Positions 36,475-48,038 of a stretch of 64,000 bases of DNA are shown one piece after another. The notes beneath the pieces are model-generated. The model was given only the letters and a program-made list of their open reading frames with translations, was not told the origin of the DNA and did no database searches. The stretch covers positions 1,143,501-1,207,500 of the forward strand of contig JAQPZY010001689.1 in assembly GCA_029931535.1 (NCBI GenBank). The letters run 5' to 3'. The stretch comes from Margaritifera margaritifera (taxonomy: Eukaryota > Mollusca > Bivalvia > Unionida > Margaritiferidae). Numbering within the stretch: position 1 is the first letter of the stretch; the number at the start of each line of letters is the position of its first letter. The position numbers were made by a program, and so were the translations under genes.

Positions 36475-37310
36475 GATATGGCAACATCGCACCAAAGACG
36501 TTTTGGGGTAGATTGGTTTGCATTGCTTACGCTGTCCTTGGAATTCCTCTCATGTTGCTGTGCCTTGCGAACATTGGTGACGTCCTGGCCGACATTTTCC
36601 GTTTTATCTATTCTAAGATATGCTGCTGCGGTTGTTGCAGAAAGAAACGGAAGACAAAGGTGATGCAAATCAAACCTACGTCCAAGGAGCCAGAAAATGC
36701 CTGGAATGACAAGTCCAAGATCATTACCAGCTCTGCGCCAATGACAACAGAATTTACGAGGATACAAAGCCAGTCGCCAGAGCCAGTCAACGACAATAAA
36801 ACAACCGTCATTCAATCAGATACTCCAAAAGAGAAGAAATCAAAGATCGTGCCGATGGATATTAGGACTCTAACCAAGGCCGATATGGCAAGCAGGAATC
36901 AAGCAATCCTTAACCAGCAAATGCTTCTTGACGATGGCAGCGATGATGACGACGACGACATAGATGCTAAGATAACAGTCCCTCTGACTGTGACAATGGT
37001 TGTTATCGCTGGCTACATCTTCGGCGGTGCGGTTCTCTTTGGTCTCTGGGAGGGCTGGGATTGGCTTCAATCGGCGTATTTCTGCTTCATTACTCTTGCT
37101 ACCATCGGGTTTGGTGACGTGGTTCCTGGCACAGATTTTGATAACCCGCAAGCTTCGGCTCAGCTTATTCTAGGCTCGGTGTACGTGCTCTTTGGTATGG
37201 CAATATTGTCTATGTGCTTTGCCCTCATGCAGGACGAGATTACAGCCAAGTGTCGCTGGATTGGACAGAAGTTGGGAATCGTCGATAAAACTGATGAAGA
37301 TGATAATTAA
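36475..37310 (+). CDS. Two-pore-domain (K2P) potassium channel, coding exon 2
   Basis: Joined to exon 1, this completes a protein of about 424 residues ending at the TAA 37308-37310. P1 finishes as G|YGNIAPKT. M2 is about 161-179 (VCIAYAVLGIPLMLLCLAN). A long cytoplasmic M2-M3 loop (about 192-312) begins with a cysteine cluster (CCCGCC) and RKKRK, and ends with an aspartate run before M3. M3 is about 313-335, P2 contains ATIGFGD (about 355-361), and M4 is about 377-398, followed by a short tail of 26 residues. Four membrane segments and two pore loops with GYG and GFG filters are diagnostic of K2P channels. The large M2-M3 loop resembles TRESK/TWK-18 types, in contrast to TASK or TREK. No classical AATAAA was noticed soon after the stop. 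Confidence 0.95.
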
Positions 37311-39094
37311 GCTATTATATGCACTCAGTTTCACTCTTGATGAAACTGACTGGGTGAAACAAACTGAACACTAAGTTACTAATACGAAATATATACTAAG
37401 GTACTGAAGAATACATTTCTGTGGGGTAAAGATTATTAATCAAACTACATTGAAAGGATAGAGGTTTGATTTCATCCTTTAATATCCTGTACACTTCTTC
37501 AGTATCTATCGTGACTAACACTCGAGTGTTGAATTATTTTCGAGAAAATTAAGTATTCATCGTAATTTTTTCCGTCCACAAATATAAATATTTTTATAAA
37601 ATGAAGGAAATGTGGGTATTTATGCGCAATGTTACTGAAAATTTACGGAAAGAATACATACATATAAGTAAAATACTGTAGAATGTTTAGATAAAGTAAA
37701 GTTATTTATGTAGATTTTCCTGTTATAGGTAGACAGTAAAACGTAACATTTTCAAACTTGGGAAATGTCGAAAAATATCGAAATAATCAAAAGAAGCCTA
37801 CGAAGTACTTAGACTGTTAATATTGAAAGCCAGTCATTATTTTAATTTTAAAAAAATAATATATGAAAATTTCACAAATTCTGCAGTTATTTGGCTTTTC
37901 AAAATAATTTGCTTTAAATACTGGTATTATGTTATCATATAGTTGCCTTCATACAGCTCATGACATGCCCATTGCAAAACATGCTGTATACGGCTCTCAA
38001 CAGGCATTTCACACACAGCCTATACAGCGTTATCTACTTCCTGCTTAAAGCAAAATCGTATAGGCAACTTGTGCGGTCCTGTATAGAGTCATGTATAATG
38101 GTTTGGCATGGGCGTTTTTCTTTCTTTGTTTTATTACACTTAATACATTATTGTGTATAACATTATGCAAATTAATTTCTATTATTTGTATTGTTTAGTA
38201 ATGTAGGCTGTAGTCCTGTTGCAAAGACTTTAAAAGAGGATCTCAAGTTATACTTATTGAAATGGCTGCTTATCACCTGAAAATTTTATCAAGTTGATTT
38301 TAATTGAGAGATGCACACTGGGTTGCGTTTTGGAGGTCCACAGACCAGGAACACGTCGTTCCATTTTGATAATTGGTCGGCCGTTTAGGCGAACTTGTGT
38401 GTGGTCGACTGACGTCATTGGTCCGAACGAAGTGTGACCGAGATTTATATAATCTGTTTGATTGCTATTACAAACCATTTCTTCTAAGTGACCGAACATT
38501 TAATTTTCGGGGGCCAGCGGACCTAGGGATATTTTTTGTTTTTGCTTTATCTCATGATAATTTAATTGTTATCAACTATTATAATGGATATAATTAGTTT
38601 TTCTTCTACAGATCAGAGCAAGAATATTTTTCCAATTTATTTTGTGGCCGGAATTTTAGAAAAAGGAGAAAAATCCCAGGCCTCCCTCCTCTAAAAATTA
38701 AACGGTTTGTCCCTAATGCTTTTCAAAATACACTGAGTTTACCACAGTTTTACTACAACAGTGTTCAGTAACATAAGTGTATATACATAACTACTCAAGG
38801 AATTTGAAATTTTGTTCATTCATTAGCAAACTTTTTTTTTCTTTGTCATCTTTATCTAAACAAATGCTCCAAGTAAACGTTAGATGAGTCCACTTCCTAA
38901 CAAAGCCGAGTTGGACCGCATACAGGTGTATACGCATATAATTCTTTACTGTTCTACACCTGGAACTCAATGGGAACATCGTCGGCATTTTCCGTCAAGT
39001 CAAGAAAGAAACCCCGACTGTAATTCGTCACGACATACATAGCTTCGAGGTCAATCCCACGGATCATACCTTGAAAGTATGTCGAAAGCAGCCA
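37311..39094. other. K2P 3' flank, no further gene seen
   Basis: The 3' UTR end cannot be placed. The sequence is AT-rich with short chance frames. Confidence 0.55.
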
Positions 39095-39228
39095 TTCGGT
39101 CCACTTCGGCTATTTACGAAACAAGGATTGACCGAAACGTTACGAATGATCAAACTATATTTTATTCGTAACCTTTCGGTCAATCCTACAGTTAATCCAA
39201 TTGTAGAAATAGCCGAGGTGGTCCGAGT
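39095..39228. mobile_element. Foldback (hairpin) MITE-like element
   Basis: The outer arms are ATTCGGTCCACTTCGGCTAT and, at the other end, AATAGCCGAGGTGGTCCGAG. The inner arms are GGATTGACCGAAACGTTACG and CGTAACCTTTCGGTCAATCC. The two arm pairs nest, so the strand can fold into one long hairpin. No coding capacity. Confidence 0.75.
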
Positions 39229-41474
39229 AGCTTGGGGTTCTTTTTTTTGCGGAGATTTTTCTGACGAACAAAATGTTTGATTTTTCTGTAAATTACTGCG
39301 CCGACATACATCTAAGGCATAGTTTTGTCTCACATAAATTGCCGAGGGAGTACCGAATGTCGCCGCGATTGAGAAATATATTATGAACTATTTTTGTTCA
39401 CATGGCACAATATGGTGGTGGAAGGAGACGACGTCACAGTCATAACACAGTCGGCCTTTTCTGTCGCAACATATGTGATGATCTCAGACTGAGGCGAATC
39501 ACCCAAAGCCTATCAAATTTATGTGTATTCCTACGACTACTTCCGAGTTTATTTCTCAACTTGACGGAAATGACGGTGCGATGCTCAGATGGGACCTGCA
39601 CTAAGAACATGCCGTCCAACTCATAAACTGGTCATGCAGTACATATAGTTTTTTCAAAGGCATATAGACTAAGGGCTGAAAATATTAATTTGGAAACTGT
39701 TTTCTTCTTCTTCAGAATAACTTATCTTTGTCTTAAGTAGATTGATTAATGCACGCAAAGACAAAAGATGCATTTTCCAACACAAGATTTTCATGTAAAT
39801 CTATTTTCATAAGTGTGTGTTTTAATTATCTCTATATACATTTGAAATGACGCCTACTGTAAATACTACATTGTACATGCAGCAGGTACTCATCTACCCC
39901 ACTGATCATGACACAAAACAATAAGGCCAAAAGTGGGTGTTTTAGAAAAGTAGGCATAAGCTACGTTGACAGATGGTACAATTTGCTAATATAAACATAG
40001 ATCACAAAGAAGAAATCTTTTAAAATAAACTATGAAAAAATAATTTTAAAAATCCAGGTCTAGTTACGTGTGCTAGTGGCTATGCTTATAAGACTATTTT
40101 GATGGTATGCTTGAGCAAGCTGATTTCGATAAAACTTGTAAGAAAACAAAACAAAACAAAACCCCGGGTTGTAATAGGAAACAAATGTACTACACTTGGT
40201 TCAATAGAAGCAACGACGGACACCGAGGGATGCCGTGTGTAGCCGCAGTTTACGTAGTGAAGCAAGTTGCGGACAGGGGATACTTATCTTACCTACTTTT
40301 TTTACCTACTCTATGGATTTTCGAAGGTAAACATGAATTAGTTTCTGGCTGCATAGTCCTCGGTCGGAACATACACCTTAGTCAGCGTCAAAACACACGT
40401 CCGTTCTCCAGAAGACATAGTTTGTTGAGATGGAATGGTTTGTTTATGCAACAAGCCAACAATGTCTAACCTAAATAATATTCTGATATATAATGACTTA
40501 GATACGCGTTATATTTTTTTTCACTGTAAACGCTTTTCTTTCGAAATAGGCGTTGTGTCATTGTTAAATTGTTTGTGTTTTGCATAAATGTTTTGGTTGT
40601 ACTTTATTATATTATTAATGTGATTATATAACTATATTCGTTATTTGCGTAAATGTTGTGTGGATGTTATGTAAGATAAAGACAGTTTAGAAATTGTTAT
40701 GGGCTTTCTCTGAGGAAAATGCGAGACATGCCAGTTTTTCGATCGTCGTTATCATCATTTTCCTGTCGCCATCATTTATATTCAAGTTATTCAAGAATTC
40801 AGTTTCTTCGAAAACTATTCAAAATATTTTCTTGACAATTCGTATGTACTGCTCCTTCTGTCACGGGTGAATTTATTTTGTATAGTTGCTGATTGAATGC
40901 CACTTTTACGGGGCCGCTATATTTTAGATCAATGTTCACCCTCCATTTGCACACATTTATACAAATTTATTTTAGTTGTTTTTAAGATAGATTCTATACT
41001 TACTGAGATTTAATAAATTTGCAACAAAATATCTTAAAACGTATATAGTTCCTTCAAAAACCTATATAGTTTTATTTTTTGTATACCGGTCAGAGTTTCC
41101 TTTGAACTTCACCTTTTTAATCGAATCATACGTGCGTGTTTATTTTGTACATAAAGCTGGAGAATTTATATTATGATAGTTGAGAAAGGATGGAGATCAG
41201 TGTTTATTCTTAATAACCGTGCGTCTGGCGTGTAGCGATGTTTGTGTATTTAAGAGAGTCCATTATTAACGTTAAAACATTAGTCCTTTGCAGTGTTTTT
41301 TGTTATGAATCTATTTTTTAAAAATGTAATATACAGTGTAGTAAAATGGCATCACTGAAAACTTGAAGCTAATTGCACATGAATCATCACATGGCTCATC
41401 TTAACCGGTAGATTCAGTAGTATTCTGTATTGTCGCCATACATTTATTTATTTATAGCATGGAACAGCAATGAA
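39229..41474. other. No gene seen
   Basis: Frames at 39402-39626 and 40107-40469 (74 and 120 codons) show no domain or sign of splicing, and I do not support them. Confidence 0.55.
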
Positions 41475-41939
41475 CTGGCCTCAGACCACAATTACCCCCC
41501 CCCCCCAACCTTGAGGTCGACCAAAATCAAGAAGATATTCCGAACAAATATTGCCTTGTTTGCATGGTCTGTTTGTCACTGACTTATGTGATAAAGTTAT
41601 TTACTGTAATAATTATGAAAGGGCAGACTTTAAACTTTATGAAATTGTATAGAAAGTTGCATTTGCTTGTTGTTTAATCAAAATAGTAGGATGTGAAATG
41701 TCCCTCTTTATTGGGTCATGCAGACGCTTTTTGGTTGCTTTCTGTACATCAGTTTGTTTACATTAGTAATACACAAAAACGAGCCGGGCAACCTTTGATG
41801 GAAAGTTGCAGGATTTGTTGAACTAAGGTTGGTTAATATGTAGAAAAAGCGATAGAGGTCTCTGAGTTATGGTAGAAGTGGTATACTGTCGAATGCTTAT
41901 ACATGAAATAGAAGGAAAATAATTGTGGTCTGAGGCCAG
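41475..41939. mobile_element. MITE-like element with perfect 20-bp terminal inverted repeats
   Basis: CTGGCCTCAGACCACAATTA at 41475-41494 is matched perfectly by its reverse complement at 41920-41939. The 465-bp interior has no transposase. A C-run follows the left end. No obvious target duplication flanks it. Confidence 0.6.
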
Positions 41940-42322
41940 CTGAGAATGCGAGAAAATGGGGATCGCACTTATTAACTTCCCTTGATTCCGATATGTAGCG
42001 CCACCAGAAAACCTGGTCCGGCAAATTAAAGAACAAGAATATCGTATCATGCTTATGCTGATCTTTCGCAACAGACACAACCCTTGTACCACTATAAAAA
42101 TATTTAATGTAGATAAAACGTTTTATTCAATCTTGCAAGTATTTATTTTTAATTATTTATTTAAATTCCATATATTGTAAATAAAGAAATGGGTTTTACA
42201 TGTGTACAATATTTTACACTTTGCCCTTTAAAATTTCATTTCAACAATTACATAATTTTAAATTCTTTTGTCTTTTTAGGCAAAACTCGGAGAATGAACC
42301 CCCACCCACCCCCACTCACCCC

Positions 42323-42324
<2 letters not shown>

Positions 42325-42399
<75 letters not shown>
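42325..42399. repeat. (AT)n microsatellite
   Basis: About 75 bases of AT after a C-rich run. The next 1.2 kb (to 43.6 kb) is AT-rich without recognised genes. Confidence 0.97.
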
Positions 42400-42400
<1 letters not shown>

Positions 42401-43631
42401 TGTGTACAATTGATTTCTCTATTTCTTTCTTTCTATGTCTATTGTTCATTTTATTATTGTTGTTATTGTTGGTTGTAGTAGTAGTAGATCTGATGATGAT
42501 AAAACAAAGTGTAATCCAAATTGGATTTCGAAATTTTCCTCTTAATTACAACAGAGTTATCAAAAAGCGGTATTCGGTAAAATAACTCTGTATTACGGTA
42601 AGGTATTCTTTATCTATATTTTTTCACATTGCTTCAGAGTCACATGTCAAAAAAAGTCATAATTATTATCTAGTTCAAGATCATATTAATTATTTCTAAA
42701 AAAATATTTTTTCAATTTAAATGTTAAATAGTTGAATTCTTGTCATACAATTTTTGAATTACTAAAAAATAATTTCTTATAATAATTTCTAAGCTATGAA
42801 ATTCAACATTTCTATATCAGATTTTAAAAAGTCTTGATATAATAAAGTCTATCTCTAAAATATTTTGATCTTGTATTGAGTGTGACAAGGAAACTGTGAA
42901 GCTTAAATTTAGCGCAGTTCAAAAGAAAGAAAACAATAAGATATATCATTACACTATTGATTATGGTCCCCCCCCCCATGTAAATTAAAAAAAAATATAA
43001 TAATAATAATTTCTCCTTTATTTTGGCGCCCCTGCTTTGCTAGTGCCCTAAGAAAATTTTTTTAAAATAATTTCTCAGTTTTTGTTGTTGGTGTCTCTGC
43101 TTTGCTGGTGTCCTGAGCACGTGCTTAGTCTGCCTATTGAGTAATCCAGCACTGAGTGTATATTCCCTAATTTTCCTTTCTTCCGTATTTTCTTCCTAGT
43201 ATTAATATCATATCACTGCCTTGAGCAATACTCTGCATATATACATATGGGACTGCGTTCATGTCTTGTTTCACAAGGTTTATCTATCATATCATTGTTT
43301 TTGTCTCTACTTTGTTTAGCTTACAATAAATAGACTAGTTTGCAGTCTCGCACTGCGCTTGACCAGAACGATGATCAAAGTCATTCAAAAACAAGGTATC
43401 AACTTGCTAGTAAACAAAACGTAGCATATTTAGGTCTACACAGATATCTTTACACGCAAAAGTTCTGTCAAAACGTAATCAAAAGGTGGAATAGCTCGGA
43501 AAAAAGGGTGGTCATATCTTTGTCCGTTTGACAACTGACAACTGTGGAATGCTTATTGACATACAGCTATGTACTTCAAATAGATTTGTGCAATTGTTGA
43601 AGGTAGAAGATACTATTTTTTCCATATTTAT

Positions 43632-43748
43632 ATTGCTATGCTTATTTAGTACACGGTTCTGTGGAAATCAATTGCTATGCTTATTTAGTACACGGTTCTG
43701 TGGAAATCAATTGCTATGCTTATTTAGTACACGGTTCTGTGGAAATCA
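43632..43748. repeat. Tandem repeat, 39 bp x 3
   Basis: Three identical units of ATTGCTATGCTTATTTAGTA plus CACGGTTCTGTGGAAATCA. Confidence 0.97.
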
Positions 43749-44302
43749 ATCTTATAACAGGAGTAAGGTCTTGTTTACATACTTTCTTTCCGGCTATCCC
43801 CCAGTTGACAAAATCTTAGACTAGCCCATGTTTTAAAACAGTGGTTCGTGCAGATGACTAGTGATTTGTGTACTCGCAACTCAGGATGACATCATGCATG
43901 TTCGAAACAGTATGTTGGTGTTATTTATTTTATATATGGTTTTGATCTGTGTGTTTGTAAGTTTGCTTTTATACTAAATTATCTTTAATTCAAGAAATAA
44001 CTTCTAACCGGCTAATATGCATAATAAAGAAAACAATGTGAGTTTTCTAAGACTTTTGAATTTGTGTTATGATTTTTTTGTTTCCAAATTAGCCTGTAAT
44101 CTAGAAACTATTAACGTGAACAATGGGCTGGTTAAATAAAATCCTTTTAATCATCTTCTTGGAACAAGGTTTTGATTTTTTGTTTATTTTTAAATGCAAA
44201 ACAACGTAGTAGTTTTTTCTGTCTTATCCAATTTCACTCTTAATATCTTTTGAGGCTTGTTATTGTTAAAAGTTGATGCAATTTCATTCTAAATTAACGT
44301 AC

Positions 44303-44303
<1 letters not shown>

Positions 44304-44378
<75 letters not shown>
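44304..44378. repeat. (AT)n microsatellite
   Basis: 75 bases of AT, just left of the foldback element. Confidence 0.97.
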
Positions 44379-44381
<3 letters not shown>

Positions 44382-44409
44382 TATTCTATAATAGTATCCA
44401 TAATAAAAT

Positions 44410-44474
44410 ATTACCTGTTTACCTGTCTATTCATCGATTGATTTGTATTTCTATTTTTCTCTCTATCTATCTAT

Positions 44475-44526
<52 letters not shown>

Positions 44527-44527
44527 G

Positions 44528-44560
<33 letters not shown>

Positions 44561-44572
44561 TGATAGAGAGAG

Positions 44573-44615
<43 letters not shown>

Positions 44616-44665
44616 TGTAAATAGAGATACCAATCAATCGATGAATAGACAGGTACACAGGTAAT
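44410..44665. repeat. Inverted repeat with microsatellite core
   Basis: The left arm begins ATTACCTGTTTACCTGTCTA and runs through TTCATCGATTGAT. The right arm ends ATCAATCGATGAATAGACAG and GTACACAGGTAAT, its reverse complement with one mismatch over 33 bases; similarity continues inward. The core holds (TA)n (about 44479-44521), (GATA)n (about 44529-44560) and (GA)n (about 44563-44602). Confidence 0.85.
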
Positions 44666-44717
44666 TAGAGAGCTAGCTAGCTATCTAGCACATAGCACCT
44701 GTGTTGCGGGCTAGCGA

Positions 44718-44730
44718 CCCCCCCCCCCCC
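44718..44730. repeat. Poly-C run
   Basis: Thirteen consecutive C residues. Confidence 0.9.
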
Positions 44731-46500
44731 GTTGCACCCCTTAAAGTCCGCGCATGCTTTAATATTTGTTTCTTTTCTTTATTAATATTTGCTTCAACAC
44801 TATACCACACATGGGTTTAATTTGCTCATTTGTATCCCGAGCAATTGAGGATAAACGCATGTTTCGAGATTTAATTTAATTTTTTTTTATTAATTGAAAA
44901 TGCTAACCAAATTGCGCATACATATTCGTAACAGGGTTCTTCTTCTGATGATGACCATGCTAGATCCATATAAATATACTTTGACAAGGGCAGTATCAAT
45001 AAATAACCCCATATATGGTCTTCAGTTAAAATGAATACATCGAGTAGCCTTCATTATTCACGAAACTTATTTTATGAATCTGCGTCGAGCTTTAAATTTT
45101 TGTACAGCAAAAATTATATTTCCTCTTTTTATTAGTTTTTAACGCCTACGAAAGTTAGATCAGCCTTTGAGCTAGATCTGGCTTTGTATCCTGTTCTGGC
45201 AGTCCTGAAGCCATGCTGTTCGAGCAGTCCTGGAGACACGCTGTTCACTTGCAATCACAAGTAGAACAAACAGCGTAGACCCTTATCTGGCAATCAATAT
45301 GTGATAGAAAACCTGAGTCAATGCTGTTCTCAGTGGGGAACAGCTGATATACAAGTATGATAGGGATGTAAAATAAATTCTTTGCAGTCGAAAACCATGT
45401 CACTTCCACTTATTTGCATATATCTTGTTGCATACATTTTCTTTCCGAAGTTAATACTTTTGTCATCAATATTTAATGGCTTTGTTTCGAAAGCTACAAC
45501 GAGAACAAAGCTAGATTACATTGCCAATCGATGAAATGTTTGCTGTTTTAACAAGGATGGAAGTTATTGGTAATTTTTGGGCGTATTTCATTGATTTTAG
45601 TGTCATGTTCGAGGTTTTAAATATGATTCCGAAAAGATTGTTCGCCAGGAAATAATACAATTTGCAGAAAAGTTTATCACAAGGTTTGGTATAAAATTAT
45701 ATCACCCAGAACAATGTATATTGACTTCTAATAGATATGGGAAACCTGTACCAGTCATATTTGTGTGCGCTTACATATCCTATAGATACGAGGACATTTA
45801 AAATCAATGTTAAGAAACTACTGTACCAGCAAGACTTGGGATGTTTTCAAAATCAAGATAAAAGATCACTAGACCACACATATTTTTAGGTATAAGAATC
45901 GTGGAGATTTGATGTTCCTATGGAACACCCTTCACTCGGAATTGGAACATTAAAAACACTGAAATAGAAAAACAATTGTAGAACAGTCAGACTATGAAGA
46001 CAATTTACGAACACTAAGATGTAATATTTTGTACACAACATAAATAATGACACAAAGCTGCACTGTGGCTGAATTAACTAGTTTTCTTTCATGAGTTTAA
46101 CATGAAAACAACGATGTCGGTATCTAGAGATAATGTCTTTTTGTTTGCAAGCTTGGACGGGGTTAAAGTATGGTCAAAGGTGGTTTGTTCCAAAATAACA
46201 TACAACTGAACAACAGTGTTAATTTCATCTAAAAGGATATACGCCAAAGTTTCAGAAAAGATGCAGATTTACAGATGATATTTAATGATGATTGCAGGGA
46301 GATAGGTAACATCAGCAACAAATAGAAAGATAGTTATAACAGTGCACTATATGGAAGGGATAAGCGACGTAAATGTATTTGATATGGGTAACTATACAAA
46401 TTTGTATTCGTAAGATAACTGTGTTGCGAGTCTGAAAGTCCAGTTCTTTGCACAAATAGCAATCAATTGTGGGAACAAATTAAAGTGACCAAAATAAAAT
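44731..46500. other. No supported gene; possible decayed frames
   Basis: A broken plus-strand frame at about 45650-45900 includes QFAEKFITRFGIKLYHPEQC and SNRYGKPVPVIFVC, which reads like once-coding sequence, but I cannot name the family. It lies upstream of the integrase relic on the same strand and may belong to the same element. Confidence 0.35.
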
Positions 46501-46509
46501 AAATTACAC

Positions 46510-47290
46510 TGACTTGAATGAATGGTTAACAAAACAATCGACATATACGTACACATTACGCAAACGAGCTAGAAAAATATTTCCCTTCGAAAGCATTTAT
46601 GTGAGTCACATGGATGACCAGTGGCAAACAGATATTGTGACATGCAAGAATTTGAAAAATATAACTATAAACATAAATACACTTTGAAAGTGACAAATAT
46701 TTTCTCAAAATATGCTTAGTCTGTACAAGTGCAAACACAAAAGTGAGATTAAATACACAATGTTTTTAGAGAAATCGTCCAAGAGCGAAAAGCCGAAAAG
46801 TTATAATTTGATGAAGAAATAGAGCATTACGACAGAAACGTTAAGGATTTGCTGGATAAGGAAAACATTGAATACTTTTCATCATGCTGTGACAAAAATA
46901 ATCGTTAGAGGAAACGTTTAACAAATTTAATTGAGGGATCCAATGACGCTCATCATAGATCAATACATATTGCTCATCATAGATCAATACATATTGCTCC
47001 AGTTGAAGTAATAAAGGAATAAAACAGATCAAAAGTATGGATCAAAAAATTCGGTTGCTAGACAATAGATACTTTGCAAAAACTAACTTTAAAATAAGTG
47101 AAGCAGTCCGAAGTTTGAAATACAAGACATTTTATTAACAAGGGCTACCTTTCAAGCTTTACTGAAGTATTATTTACAATCTGCAAATACTTTTAGGTGA
47201 TCCACACTTTGTTTATAAACGAGGTGATTTAAAGGGAGAGGATTTAGATGTGGCGTATAACAAAGAAGAGTTATCTCTGTGAGACAAGCA
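46510..47290 (+). pseudogene. Polinton/Maverick-type integrase relic
   Basis: The plus strand reads LNEWLTKQSTYTYTLRKRAR, then KIFPFESIYVSHMDDQWQTD (about 46560-46640), then after frame changes TNIFSKYA and DLLDKENIEYFSS. A final segment, INKGYLSSFTEVLFTICKYF (about 47130), lies near VAYNKEELSL. This is the order of the integrase family typified by transposon-derived F54H12.3-like proteins: a WL--Q-TYTLH-P-R lead-in, the DDQWQ-D catalytic start, then a C-terminal F-KGYLPS-TEE-F segment. Stops and indels show decay. A 25-bp direct duplication lies inside (about 46945-46995). Polintons encode such integrases with a polymerase B, but the polymerase relic at 13-14 kb is too far away to be the same copy without rearrangement. 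Confidence 0.72.
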
Positions 47291-47650
47291 AGATGGACTA
47301 TACAACAATGTAATATAATTATGGTGCTAGAACAGTTAAATACTGGAGCTGATCAGTATATTGAATAAGAATACATAGAGAAATTATAAATTAGTGTATT
47401 AAATGGCACATACAAGGAAATAACTAGTAAACATTTAACTTACAAGGAGTTGGAAAAAATAAACGTAAAACAAATCAAGAAAACATACGAAATTTTTGTA
47501 CATGCGGGATCATCAAAAATATCAGCGGCATTGTCAGATGTAGTAACACTAGGAATAATATCTTTGCTGAGTACATTTTTTCCAATAGCTAATTTAAATG
47601 AATTAGAGACAGAGTTGTAAGAATATTACTTGGCAGTAAAAGGAATTATA
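47291..47650 (+). other. Decayed frame downstream of the integrase
   Basis: The plus strand includes LTYKELEKINVKQIKKTYEI and AALSDVVTLGIISLLSTFFP without stops. The segment looks once-coding and adjoins the integrase relic. I do not recognise the family. Confidence 0.35.
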
Positions 47651-48038
47651 TAACTTATAGGGTAACAATGCCAATTACAGCATAGAGTGCTAGCATGATA
47701 ACTTATAGGGTAACAATGCCAATTATAGCATAGAGCACTAGCATGATAACTTATATGGTAACAATACCAATTACAGCATAGAGTGCTAGCATGATAACTT
47801 ATAGGGTAACAATGCCAATTACAGCATAGAGTGCTAGCATGATAACTTATAGGGTAACAATACCAATTACAGCATAGAGTGCTAGCATGATAACTTATAG
47901 GGTAACAATGCCAATTACAGCATAGAGTGCTAGCATGATAACTTATAGGGTAACAATACCAATTACAGCATAGAGTGCTAGCATGATAAATTATAGGATA
48001 ACAATGACAATTACAGCATAGAGTGCTAGCATGATAAC
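47651..48038. repeat. Minisatellite, 48 bp x 8
   Basis: Units of TAACTTATAGGGTAACAATG plus CCAATTACAGCATAGAGTGCTAGCATGA. The length is a multiple of three, giving a spurious 140-codon minus-strand frame. Confidence 0.97.

Noticed and set aside
40107..40469. 120-codon plus-strand frame
   Set aside because: No motif, no repeats, no splice context; probably chance.
13300..47290. Polymerase B relic and integrase relic as the two ends of one Polinton
   Set aside because: They lie over 32 kb apart with the K2P gene between them. Polintons are usually 15-25 kb, so two separate relics are simpler.
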